From Bacteroidia bacterium (GTDB lineage Bacteria > Bacteroidota > Bacteroidia > UKL13-3), in the NCBI GenBank assembly GCA_025454875.1, contig JALONP010000011.1, positions 18,114 through 82,113 on the forward strand: 64,000 nucleotides of DNA, given 5' to 3'. Positions 35,411-44,174 of this stretch are shown piece by piece (within the stretch, counting starts at the first letter, position 1; each line of letters opens with the position of its first letter). Made by a program: the position numbers and the translations under genes. The notes beneath the pieces are model-generated. The model made no database searches, was not told the origin of the DNA, and saw only the letters and a list, made by a program, of their open reading frames with translations.

Positions 35411-37588
35411 TCAAAACCAATACCCCAAATTCAAGTAATAAAACAAGGAACTATGTTGGTTAGAGCGGTTAATGGCAAACTGAATGGGGCCAATAGGGCT
35501 GCGGTACTCGTAAGCCAACCCTCCCGATACCATCAGTTGTTGCACAGAAAGCATTCCTTCTAAATCGTTGCTTTTTTGTGCTACTTCACCAATCAACGAA
35601 AGGTAATTGGCAGGGAATAAGTTAAACGTTGGCTTGGTTTTAAAATGGGCCACATTTACACTAACAATCTCTGCAAACTCAAGTCCACCAAAAGGAATAT
35701 AGTTTTTAAAACGCATGTCCAACATTCCACCAACCGAATTCACAAATTGAAAATTACCGTTAACATAATTGTCATCGTTTAAGCCAATATTTACATAATT
35801 GCTCCAATGCAAGCGCCTGTAAACCCGCGTATGCCATTCGGTTCGCAACAACATTCCTGCCCACGATTGATTTAAATCAAAATCATTATTGGCCCAATAC
35901 AATTCAAACAAGGTGCGTGTACCACGAGTTGGAATATACATATCATCGCGGGTATCGTTTCGGAAAAATGTATTCAATACATAGGCAGTTCTGGCATTAT
36001 TGAGTTGGGTCATATTGTCTTGAAACAAAAAAGCATCGGTGCGGTTCGATACCTGATCAATGCCAATACCCATACCGAAATACCTGTGGTTGTTTACATT
36101 GTATTTTGCTTTGGCATACACTGACGAAAACACACTGTACGCAGTAGAAATTCGATTGCCATTTTGGTAAAAACCTTGGCGCACATTGTTTACCGAAGCG
36201 TCTAAACTCAACGATGGTTTGTACCGCGATTGAAAAATATAACTTACATCAATACGGGGCATTGACGAAAGGCGAATATCTGCTTTGAGTGTACCACCTT
36301 TAAACAATACCCTTCGGTATTGCAATCCCAACAGCAAACTTGCCTCATGGTAATTGTTGTAGTTAATGCCTGCGTCAAACTCACCCCTTGCTTTCTCCAA
36401 TACATTTACAACCAACTGCCCGCCTTTGTGTGATGGATTGTAATGGTATAAAATACGCTCAAACAAGTTCGTATTTTCAATATCAGCTATCAGGTTCTCA
36501 ATTTGTGCAGCGCTCAAAGTATCACCTTCGTACGTTTTAACAATGGATTGCAGTTGAGAAGCATTCACGTTTTTAAGCCCGGTGATTTGGATTGAGTTAA
36601 CAGGTAATTTTTGTTGCAGCTTGGCCGTATCCGTTTTGATAAAAGGGGCAGGCGCATTGCCATAAATTTGTTGGTACAACTGCCTCAAGGCATCTATTTG
36701 CAGCCTTGCGCTGGCTTCACCTAACTTTACAATGCTATCACCCATCTCAAAATCCAACGGACTAATGCCATCCAATTTGGGTTTGATATTGATGGACAAA
36801 AACTTTTGCTCTTCGGGGTAATTTTGGTAACCATGCAAAAACATCGATTCCATCATAATATTTACAAACGAGCCTAACTCTTCTTTGGTTGATTTAGCGC
36901 CCACATCAATACCAATAATGTAATCAGCGCCCATGGCAACAGCCTCTGCAATTGGGTAATTTTGGGTAAGGCCTCCATCCACCAAAATGTGGCCATCAAT
37001 TTCGATGCTGGTGAACAAAGAAGGAATAGCCATACTTGCCCTGATTGCATCTGGAAGTGAGCCATTGTTTAGCAATACTTTTTCACCCGTTTGAATATCG
37101 GTTGCAATGCAGGCAAATGGAGTAGGAAATTGGCTAAAGTTGGTAATACCCGATGCAGGCAAACACAATCGGGTAAGCATATTGTGAACCTTGTTTCCTT
37201 TTACCAAGCCACTATACGAAATAAACTTGGTGCCCTCAAAATTGAATTTTAACAAATAACGATCAAACCGCTCGCGTTCAATGCTGTTTAAGTTTACCCG
37301 CGATTGTTTATCGTAAACCACATCGTTCCAATCAGTGGTTGCCACAATTTTTTCGAGTGTATCGCTACGGTAACCAATGGCATACAACCCACCAATTACG
37401 CTTCCCATGCTGGTTCCAGTAATAATATCGGGCTTAAATCCAACTTCCTCAAGTACCTTTAACACACCCACATGCGAAAATCCCCTTGCTCCTCCGCCAC
37501 TAAGCACAAATGCTACCTTGGGTTTTTGTGCAATGCCAATTAATGTGGTATAACAAAATATAAGTGTAAATATGATTCGAGGTACCAT
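35411..37588 (-). CDS. Patatin-like phospholipase fused to POTRA and outer-membrane barrel
   Basis: This 725-residue protein starts at the ATG at 37588 (MVPRIIFTLIFCYTTLIGIA, a signal peptide); a longer frame would need TTG. The patatin domain (about 25-215) has the oxyanion loop GGGARG, nucleophile GTSMGS and the DGG dyad. One POTRA-like domain follows (about 305-385, SIQITGLKNVNASQLQSIV), then a 16-strand Omp85-like barrel. This matches type Vd (PlpD-like) proteins that display or release a phospholipase. Many Bacteroidota carry such a homologue, of unknown physiological role. Confidence 0.9.
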   Translation of the reverse strand: MVPRIIFTLIFCYTTLIGIAQKPKVAFVLSGGGARGFSHVGVLKVLEEVGFKPDIITGTSMGSVIGGLYAIGYRSDTLEKIVATTDWNDVVYDKQSRVNLNSIERERFDRYLLKFNFEGTKFISYSGLVKGNKVHNMLTRLCLPASGITNFSQFPTPFACIATDIQTGEKVLLNNGSLPDAIRASMAIPSLFTSIEIDGHILVDGGLTQNYPIAEAVAMGADYIIGIDVGAKSTKEELGSFVNIMMESMFLHGYQNYPEEQKFLSINIKPKLDGISPLDFEMGDSIVKLGEASARLQIDALRQLYQQIYGNAPAPFIKTDTAKLQQKLPVNSIQITGLKNVNASQLQSIVKTYEGDTLSAAQIENLIADIENTNLFERILYHYNPSHKGGQLVVNVLEKARGEFDAGINYNNYHEASLLLGLQYRRVLFKGGTLKADIRLSSMPRIDVSYIFQSRYKPSLSLDASVNNVRQGFYQNGNRISTAYSVFSSVYAKAKYNVNNHRYFGMGIGIDQVSNRTDAFLFQDNMTQLNNARTAYVLNTFFRNDTRDDMYIPTRGTRTLFELYWANNDFDLNQSWAGMLLRTEWHTRVYRRLHWSNYVNIGLNDDNYVNGNFQFVNSVGGMLDMRFKNYIPFGGLEFAEIVSVNVAHFKTKPTFNLFPANYLSLIGEVAQKSNDLEGMLSVQQLMVSGGLAYEYRSPIGPIQFAINRSNQHSSLFYYLNLGYWF

Positions 37589-37677
37589 AGGCTTAAGGCT
37601 AAACAATGGTACAAAAAATTACAGCCAAACACAACGATGCATTTAGCCGCTCCCGTGAGTTGTTGGGATAAGCAAAT

Positions 37678-40584
37678 TTAGGATGCCAACAACTGGGTTG
37701 CCTTGGCTAGTGCGTTCGAGAGTCCCGCTAGGTTGTTGCCTCCGGCTGTTGCATAAAACGGTTGACCGCCACCTCCACCTTGAATCTCTTTGGCCAACTC
37801 TTTAACCATATTGCCTGCATGTAATTTTTTATCGGCTACAATATTGTCGCTGATAATAATGCTAAGCATGGGTTTGCCATTGAGTTCACAACCCAATACA
37901 CAAACCAAGTTTTCAACTTCGGCTTTTAACTGAAATGATAAGTTTTTTAATTGTTCGGCAGAAGCAATTTCAATTTGTTCAATCAAAACATTGTACACGG
38001 GAGTGCTGGTAATTTTGCTTTTGAGTGCTTGTTTTACCATCCCCGTTTTTTCATTTTCAAAAACATCCAATTTCTTTTGCAATTCAGCTTTATCAGCAAG
38101 CAATTGCTCCACTGATTTTTTCACGTCTTTGCTTGTAAGCAGTTGTTTCAACTCATTAACCAATGCAAATTGTTGGTTAACCAATTGCTCCACTGCTGCA
38201 CCTGTTATGGCTTCTATCCTGCGCACACCTGCGGCAACCGCTGCTTCGCTGGTAATTTTAAAATACCCAATTTGACCCGTAGCTTTCACATGTGTGCCTC
38301 CGCACAACTCGCGTGAGTACGTTTCGTCAAACGTAATTACCCGAACACTTTCGCCATATTTTTCGCCAAACAACATCATGGCGCCCATGGTTTGTGCTTC
38401 GGCAATAGGCACATTTCTGCGTTCATCCAATGCAATGTTTTCACGAATTTTTTGGTTTACGATGTGTTCTACTTTCGCCAATTCCTCATCAGTCATTGCA
38501 GCAAAATGCGAAAAATCGAAACGCAGGTATTCATCATTTACCAAACTTCCTTTTTGTTGCACATGTGTGCCCAATACCTGGCGTAAGGCCGCATGCAATA
38601 AGTGTGTGGCACTGTGGTTGCTTTCGGTTGGTTTGCGTTTGGTTGTGTCAACTTTGGCAGTAAATACTCCTTCTAAATTCTCGGGTAATGTATCTGCAAA
38701 ATGAATAATCAAATTGTTCTCCTTTTTGGTATCCACAATTCGTAATTCGTAATTCGCATTTCGTAATTCCCCTGTATCGCCAACTTGCCCACCACCTTCC
38801 GGATAAAAAGGCGTTTGGTTAAATACCAATTGAAAGCTTTCTTTTCCTTTGGCTTTTACCTTGCGGTATTTCACAATCTGAATTTCTGCTTCAGTTGCAT
38901 CGTAACCCAAAAATAGAGTTGGCTTTTCTTCAGCAATTACCACCCAATCATCGGTAGTAAGTTCAGTTGCTTTGCGTGAGCGGGCTTTCTGTTTTTGAAG
39001 TTCTTCTTCAAAACCAGTTTTATCAATATCAAATCCTTTCTCTTTAGATATTAGTTCAGTTAAATCATAAGGGAAGCCATACGTATCATATAATTCGAAG
39101 ACGAATTTTTTCGAGAATAACCTTTCGATTTTTGCGTTTTTTAGTTCTTCACCATATGAATACCATACATGAGTGTCTACAGAATTCTCAAGGCTCCCAA
39201 CTGATTTTACAATAGCATCTTTATTAAACGATCTCTGAATTATTAGTTGATGAGATGAAGGTAGATCTGAATCTAAATCAAGATTATTAACTGTATATAC
39301 ATTTCCATCTAAAGTTTCTATATTGTAAATAAAATAATCACCGATAGGTGTTATAAAATAATTATATTTTGATTTAGCATCACCTATTTTGTAGTAATCT
39401 ACTAGGAAATCAAAGTATAACTTGTTAATATATTCCTTAATCCGTTGTAACCCCTTTTCCAACGTCTTCAAAAAACTCACCTCTTCTTCTTTAATCACCT
39501 TTACCACAAACTCCTTTTGTGCGTGCAACTCGGGGAATACATTTTGAAAACTATCGGCAATCAGCTCCGCAAGCTTGCACAAAAACGGTTCTTTTAGATT
39601 TAAAAATTGGTATTGGTAACGCACTGCCCTGCGCAAAATTCTGCGTATTACATAACCCGCTCCATTGTTGCTTGGCAATTGTCCATCGGCAATGGTAAAG
39701 CAAATAGCCCTTATATGATCAGCCATTACACGCATCGCAATGTCTTGTTTGGTATCGCCAAAAGTGTATTTTACTCCACTGTGTTTTTCAATAAACTGAA
39801 TGGTGGGTACAAACACATCGGTATCATAGTTGGATGATTTGCCTTCAATAGCGCGCACCAAACGCTCAAAGCCCATTCCGGTATCTACGTGTTGGGCAGG
39901 TAATTTTTCTAAAGAGCCATCAGCCTTGCGGTTAAACTCCATAAACACGTTGTTCCAAATTTCAATCACCTGCGGATGGTCGTTGTTAACCAATGTTTTC
40001 CCATCTACTTGTGTGCGCTCAGCATCTGGTCTTAAATCAATATGAATTTCGGTGCATGGTCCGCACGGACCTGTATCACCCATTTCCCAGAAATTGTCTT
40101 TTTTGTTTCCATTTAAAATACGGTCTTCAGCAATCCATTTTTTCCAATTATCATAAGCTTCTTGGTCAAATGCCAATCCCTCTTTAGCATCACCTTCAAA
40201 AACGGTAACATACAACCTGTCTTTAGGCAATTTGTACACCTCGGTTAACAATTCCCAAGCCCATTCAATTGCTTCTTGTTTAAAGTAATCGCCAAAACTC
40301 CAGTTACCAAGCATTTCAAACATGGTATGGTGGTAGGTATCCACACCCACTTCTTCCAAATCGTTGTGTTTGCCGCTTACGCGCAAGCATTTTTGGGTAT
40401 CAACCACACGTTTGTATTTGGCGGGTTCGTTTCCCAAGAACCAATCTTTAAATTGGTTCATCCCTGCGTTGGTAAACATGAGCGTTGGATCATTTTTAAC
40501 AACAATGGGTGCTGATGGCACAATGGTATGTCCTTTACTTTCAAAGAATTTGAGAAACGTGTTGCGTACTTCTGCTGCTGTCAT
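37678..40584 (-). CDS. alaS: Alanyl-tRNA synthetase with extra internal segments
   Basis: This class II synthetase is 968 residues, roughly 90 longer than the usual 870-880. The N-terminal catalytic core (FLKFFESKGHTIVPSAPIV, GNWSFGDYFK, GMGFERLV), the editing domain (HSATHLLHAAL and ELCGGTHV) and the C-terminal oligomerisation/DHHA1 domain (GGGGGQPFYATAGG) are intact. An AT-rich stretch of about 100 residues (roughly 385-490, DNA 39113-39428) separates LEKGLQRIKEYI from FVFELYDTYGFPYDLT, segments that lie close together in other AlaS. A second short addition, ELRNANYELRI, lies in the editing region. Both keep the frame, so the enzyme is probably functional. Confidence 0.95.
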   Translation of the reverse strand: MTAAEVRNTFLKFFESKGHTIVPSAPIVVKNDPTLMFTNAGMNQFKDWFLGNEPAKYKRVVDTQKCLRVSGKHNDLEEVGVDTYHHTMFEMLGNWSFGDYFKQEAIEWAWELLTEVYKLPKDRLYVTVFEGDAKEGLAFDQEAYDNWKKWIAEDRILNGNKKDNFWEMGDTGPCGPCTEIHIDLRPDAERTQVDGKTLVNNDHPQVIEIWNNVFMEFNRKADGSLEKLPAQHVDTGMGFERLVRAIEGKSSNYDTDVFVPTIQFIEKHSGVKYTFGDTKQDIAMRVMADHIRAICFTIADGQLPSNNGAGYVIRRILRRAVRYQYQFLNLKEPFLCKLAELIADSFQNVFPELHAQKEFVVKVIKEEEVSFLKTLEKGLQRIKEYINKLYFDFLVDYYKIGDAKSKYNYFITPIGDYFIYNIETLDGNVYTVNNLDLDSDLPSSHQLIIQRSFNKDAIVKSVGSLENSVDTHVWYSYGEELKNAKIERLFSKKFVFELYDTYGFPYDLTELISKEKGFDIDKTGFEEELQKQKARSRKATELTTDDWVVIAEEKPTLFLGYDATEAEIQIVKYRKVKAKGKESFQLVFNQTPFYPEGGGQVGDTGELRNANYELRIVDTKKENNLIIHFADTLPENLEGVFTAKVDTTKRKPTESNHSATHLLHAALRQVLGTHVQQKGSLVNDEYLRFDFSHFAAMTDEELAKVEHIVNQKIRENIALDERRNVPIAEAQTMGAMMLFGEKYGESVRVITFDETYSRELCGGTHVKATGQIGYFKITSEAAVAAGVRRIEAITGAAVEQLVNQQFALVNELKQLLTSKDVKKSVEQLLADKAELQKKLDVFENEKTGMVKQALKSKITSTPVYNVLIEQIEIASAEQLKNLSFQLKAEVENLVCVLGCELNGKPMLSIIISDNIVADKKLHAGNMVKELAKEIQGGGGGQPFYATAGGNNLAGLSNALAKATQLLAS
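38743..38777 (-). repeat. AATTCGTAATTCG-type word repeat inside alaS
   Basis: The DNA reads as tandem copies of AATTCGTAATTCG with variation and encodes ELRNANYELRI in the AlaS editing region (about residues 602-614). The same words, GAATTGCGAATTACGAATTG, occur in the linkers of the dispersed repeats at 5813, 28040, 35161 and 57240. It looks like an in-frame capture of intergenic repeat sequence. Confidence 0.7.
39113..39428 (-). other. AT-rich in-frame insertion within alaS
   Basis: About 105 codons separate LEKGLQRIKEYI from FVFELYDTYGFP. The stretch is visibly more AT-rich than the gene on either side and uses many AAT, TAT, TTA and GAT codons. Its product (for example YKIGDAKSKYNYFITPIGDY) has no recognised domain. 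There is no Cys/Ser start or C-terminal His-Asn, so it is not an intein. It probably forms a surface insertion in the linker after the catalytic core. Confidence 0.7.
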
Positions 40585-40677
40585 CTATCGGTACTGTTGC
40601 TTTAAACGGTTATTAACTGTATTTTCGTTTTTTGGGCTTATGCAAAGCAATGCTTTATTTAGGCCTCAAACAAAAGG

Positions 40678-41643
40678 ATGGCAAAAATAAAATACTTTTA
40701 CAATCCCAATAGCCTCGATTTTGAGAAAGTTACCACCAATGTGCGGGGCGTGGTGATTAGGGTATTTGGTTTTTTGTCGGCCAGCATAGTGGCGGGCCTT
40801 ATTTTAATGCTGGTGGCATACAACTATATCGACTCACCAAAGGAGCGCATCCTAAAAAGGCAACTCGAAGATTACCGCACACAAACCAAGTGGATTAACC
40901 AAAAGGTAAACACCCTCAACGATAAACTTGCCGATTTACAAGATAAAGACCGCAGCATTTACCGAGCCATTTTTGAAGCCGAACCTATGGATATTGACTC
41001 AGGTGTGCAGTATGATGCCAATGCCAACTACGAAATTATGATGGCTTCTAATCCTGCAGAGCAAATGCAATCGCTGCAAGCCCGATTGGATAATTTACTT
41101 GAGATGGCCAACTTGCAGCAGCGCTCCTTTATCCAATTGGAACAGCTGGCTTCTCGCAAAAAGGAGTTTTTAGCCTCAGTGCCTGCTATTCAACCCGTTT
41201 CAAATAAACGCTTGCGTAAAATGGCCTCTGGTTTCGGATACCGGCTTCATCCTATTTACAAAACCTATAAAATGCATGAAGGAGTGGACTTTACAGCGCC
41301 AACCGGAACACCCATTTACGCCACAGGCAATGGCCGTGTAATTAGCGCAGGACCCGATCGAGGTTATGGGAACTGTGTGGTCATTAGCCATGGATTTGGA
41401 TACCAAACACTTTACGGGCATATGTACCGAATTAAAGCGCGTGTTGGGCAACAGGTAAAAAGGGGGGAGCTTATTGGCTATGTTGGCAATACAGGATTGT
41501 CATCGGGTTCTCACTTGCATTATGAAGTAATTAAAGGCGGACGCAAAGTGAACCCAATTAACTTCTTCTTTAACGACTTAACCGAAGCTGAGTACCAAAG
41601 CATGCGGGAACTTGCCCAACGACCAGCACAGTCATTTGATTGA
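40678..41643 (+). CDS. M23-family peptidoglycan endopeptidase
   Basis: This 321-residue protein has one N-terminal membrane helix (VIRVFGFLSASIVAGLILML), a coiled-coil region (about 55-160, QLEDYRTQTKWINQKVNTL) and a C-terminal LytM/M23 domain with the zinc set HEGVDF, then HLHYEV. The remaining ligands (GYQTLYGHMY) are present, so it should be active, cutting peptide cross-links in the wall. It is divergent from alaS, 93 bp apart. Coiled-coil M23 proteins often serve in cell division or envelope remodelling. Confidence 0.92.
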   Translation: MAKIKYFYNPNSLDFEKVTTNVRGVVIRVFGFLSASIVAGLILMLVAYNYIDSPKERILKRQLEDYRTQTKWINQKVNTLNDKLADLQDKDRSIYRAIFEAEPMDIDSGVQYDANANYEIMMASNPAEQMQSLQARLDNLLEMANLQQRSFIQLEQLASRKKEFLASVPAIQPVSNKRLRKMASGFGYRLHPIYKTYKMHEGVDFTAPTGTPIYATGNGRVISAGPDRGYGNCVVISHGFGYQTLYGHMYRIKARVGQQVKRGELIGYVGNTGLSSGSHLHYEVIKGGRKVNPINFFFNDLTEAEYQSMRELAQRPAQSFD

Positions 41644-41760
41644 TGAATGTTGTGAATGTTCAATGATGCAGGCTACATAATACGATTAACTTAAAACTCA
41701 ACACTCAACTCTTAAAACTGAACACTCAGAACTTAACACCACCAAAAGCATTTCCACCCA

Positions 41761-42090
41761 ATGACTGACCAAATCGAAAAAAAATATTACACTATTGGAG
41801 AGGTTTCAAAAATGCTCAACGAAACACCTTCATTAATTCGGTTTTGGGAAAAAGAGATTCCCCAACTTACCCCATCAAAAACAGAAGGAGGAACACGCAA
41901 ATACACGCATGCAGAGGTTGACATGCTCAAACTAGTACATTATTTGGTTAAGCAAAAAGGATATACACTTGCGGGCGCATCGCAATACCTTAAAACAAAC
42001 AAATCAGCAACAACAGAAGCGGCATTGGTGAGTAAACTCGAAAACCTAAAAGCATTTTTGGTTGAACTAAAAAATGCCCTTAAAAATTAG
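41761..42090 (+). CDS. MerR-family transcriptional regulator
   Basis: This 109-residue protein has the winged-helix MerR N-terminus YYTIGEVSKMLNETPSLIRF followed by WEKEIPQLTPSKTEGGTRKY and a short dimerisation helix. There is no C-terminal effector domain and no Cys cluster, so it is the small type found in many Bacteroidota, with unknown inducer. The 117-bp gap after the M23 gene contains words such as ACTCAACACTCAACTCTTAA. No clear target operon is adjacent. Confidence 0.9.
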   Translation: MTDQIEKKYYTIGEVSKMLNETPSLIRFWEKEIPQLTPSKTEGGTRKYTHAEVDMLKLVHYLVKQKGYTLAGASQYLKTNKSATTEAALVSKLENLKAFLVELKNALKN

Positions 42091-42744
42091 AATGAATATT
42101 CTAAGTCATACTAGTTACACCCAGATAATAGAAAGGACACTTTAGGTCGCTTAACTTTTCTTTTTGTTACCTTTTGGTTCTGCAAAAGGTACTACCGAAT
42201 GAAATGACTAAGACCTCAAATAACTGCTTCATTCATTCGCGTATTATCAATGTAAAATTTAAAAATAGGTTATTTTTAAATAACATTGATTGAACCGAAA
42301 AGCAGACCACGAATGCCAAATCAACCTGCATCTTTAGCAAATGCCAACGCCACGCAGGCCGATTCAGGTTGATTTCACACCATTCGTGGACACCCTCCGC
42401 ACCTTGTGCCACGAAAACAAACTGAATCACTTCTTTTGCCTTAGATGGTTTTGTGTAATAATCAAAGCTTTTATTTAGCGCTGGACTTCGGTAAGCAACC
42501 CACGAACGCAGTGGCTTTGGTTGCGCGGAAAATAAAATATGTAGTTTGTAACAAAAGAATCTTCAGCTTGAACTTTTTGATTACTTTTTCTTTCCTAGAG
42601 AAAAAGTAATGCGGGTTTGGAGCGGATAGCCCCAAGAGTAGAGCCAATAGGAGATTAATGCATTTTATAGGTAAAGTAACGGATATACATTTCAAATTAA
42701 GTAAAATCCATTTTACAGGTGAGGTTAAAGATATACATTAAAAA
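42091..42744. other. Gene-free, hairpin-rich stretch
   Basis: No convincing gene lies in these 654 bp. Three inverted repeats stand out: TACCTTTT/AAAAGGTA at 42168-42191; a large imperfect one at 42307-42389 with arms CCACGAATG + AAATCAACCTG and CAGGTTGATTT + CATTCGTGG; and ATTACTTTTTCT/AGAAAAAGTAAT at 42580-42610 (loop of 7). Two short reverse-strand frames (42233-42430 and 42471-42695) give low-information peptides such as FRATKATAFVGCLPKSSAK and look like translated repeat. It may be a decayed mobile or repeat cluster. Confidence 0.55.
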
Positions 42745-43716
42745 TTAGGTGTTGAAAATATCCACCAAGCGGAGCAAGTCGGCATTTAACTTTTTGGTTT
42801 TGTGAATGGCATCGTCAAATGAGGTGAACTCCACTTTGTTGTTCACAAGTCCAGCCATTTTATTTGTTTCTCCCCTCAACAACGCTTCAACGGCAGCATT
42901 TCCCAATCGCGAAGCCAATACCCGATCATAAGCAGTTGGCTTGCCACCTCGTTGAATATGGCCCAGTATAGTTACACGCGCATCAAACTGTGGGTCTATT
43001 TGTTTCAGTTGTTCTACAATTTGCATGGCTCCACCATGTTCTTCGCCTTCGGCAACTACAATAATGCTAAAGGCCTTTTTACTTTTATGTGAGCCGGTGA
43101 ACATATTGACAACCTTTTCCCAATCGTCATTTGACTCAGGAATCAAAATACCTTCGGCCCCACCCGCAATACCGGCTGCAAGCGCAATATAACCTGCATG
43201 TCGGCCCATCACTTCTATAAAAAATACCCGATCATGAGAATCGGCAGTGTCTCTAATTTTATCAATTGCATCCACCGCAGTGTTAATTGCCGTATCAAAA
43301 CCAATGGTAAAATCAGTTCCATACAAATCATTGTCGATGGTGCCTGGAGCGCCAATACACGGTATTCCGAACTCTTCATAAAACAATTTAGCACCCGTAA
43401 ACGAGCCGTTTCCGCCAATGCAAATAAGCCCTTCAATTTCGTTTTGCACCAAGTTATTGTATGCTTGTTTGCGGCCTTCGGGAGTCATAAATGCAGCACT
43501 TCGAGCTGTTTTTAAAATGGTTCCACCGCGCTGAATGATATTACTAACCGAGCGTGAAGCAAGCGGCACAATATCGTTCTCAATCATCCCAGCGTAACCC
43601 CGCATAATACCCATCATTTCTATTTGATGGTAATTAGCAGTACGCACAACCGCACGAACACAAGCATTCATTCCTGGCGAATCGCCTCCTGACGTAAATA
43701 CAGCAATACGTTTCAT
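42745..43716 (-). CDS. pfkA: ATP-dependent 6-phosphofructokinase
   Basis: This 323-residue glycolytic enzyme phosphorylates fructose 6-phosphate. GGDSPGMNACVRAVVR (ATP site), ICIGGNGSFTGA, the catalytic GTIDNDLYGTDFTIGFDTA and MGRHAGYIAL, plus HIQRGGKPTAYDR, are all canonical. In position 104 of the bacterial numbering it appears to have Asn (GGNGS) where ATP-PFKs more often have Gly/Asp (GGDGS), a small departure. The start faces a 458-bp gap with one module A repeat. Confidence 0.95.
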   Translation of the reverse strand: MKRIAVFTSGGDSPGMNACVRAVVRTANYHQIEMMGIMRGYAGMIENDIVPLASRSVSNIIQRGGTILKTARSAAFMTPEGRKQAYNNLVQNEIEGLICIGGNGSFTGAKLFYEEFGIPCIGAPGTIDNDLYGTDFTIGFDTAINTAVDAIDKIRDTADSHDRVFFIEVMGRHAGYIALAAGIAGGAEGILIPESNDDWEKVVNMFTGSHKSKKAFSIIVVAEGEEHGGAMQIVEQLKQIDPQFDARVTILGHIQRGGKPTAYDRVLASRLGNAAVEALLRGETNKMAGLVNNKVEFTSFDDAIHKTKKLNADLLRLVDIFNT

Positions 43717-43905
43717 ATATAGTTATTACCGCTACAAGATAAAGCTAAAAACCAAAAGCGCAACAATACAAACGTGAAGTTTTGGTTATCAATTTCTTGT
43801 AAGTGTACTTTATACAATTATATCGCTTACTCCACTTATACTGGCTGTGTTTAGGAGCAAAAGTTTAACGCATTCACTTTTTCATTTGCGTACGTTTTTT
43901 TGTTT

Positions 43906-43984
43906 GGGGCTTCAGCGTTTTTCGTTTCACTCACTCGCTGCGCGTGTTTCGCGGTACACGGTACCTTGCTGCACCCGCTAAGCC
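43906..43984 (+). repeat. Dispersed repeat, module A only (copy 4)
   Basis: This copy is also exactly 79 nt, from GGGGCTTCAGCGTTTTTCG to CCCGCTAAGCC. GAGG in the left arm is replaced by GTTT, which shortens the CAGCGAG/CTCGCTG stem to CAGCG/CGCTG, and TTCCGCGG has become TTTCGCGG; the GGTAC-acg-GTACC hairpin is intact. No module B follows. The rest of the 458-bp gap 43717-44174 between the divergent pfkA and lepA genes shows only AT-rich sequence and a near-consensus TATTTTCG at 44134-44141. Confidence 0.85.
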
Positions 43985-44174
43985 AAGACGCTGTTCGATT
44001 GTGGATGTTAAATGCTAACTTTCACAATGGTCAGTACTAATCATTCACCATCAAAACTTGAGCTTATCCCACCAATCAAACAATACACTGCAAATCTTCG
44101 TTTACCAAATATGGTTTATCAAAGCATATACACTATTTTCGCCCGCTCATTGAGGCAAGTGATCACGAAATAAA

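Noticed and set aside
39113..39428. Intein in AlaS
   Set aside because: The insert lacks a Cys/Ser first residue, a terminal His-Asn and the length of a mini-intein; its position is a linker, not an active-site motif.
42233..42695. Two short reverse-strand genes
   Set aside because: Peptides are low-information, cover inverted repeats and have no recognisable family; treated as translated repeat.
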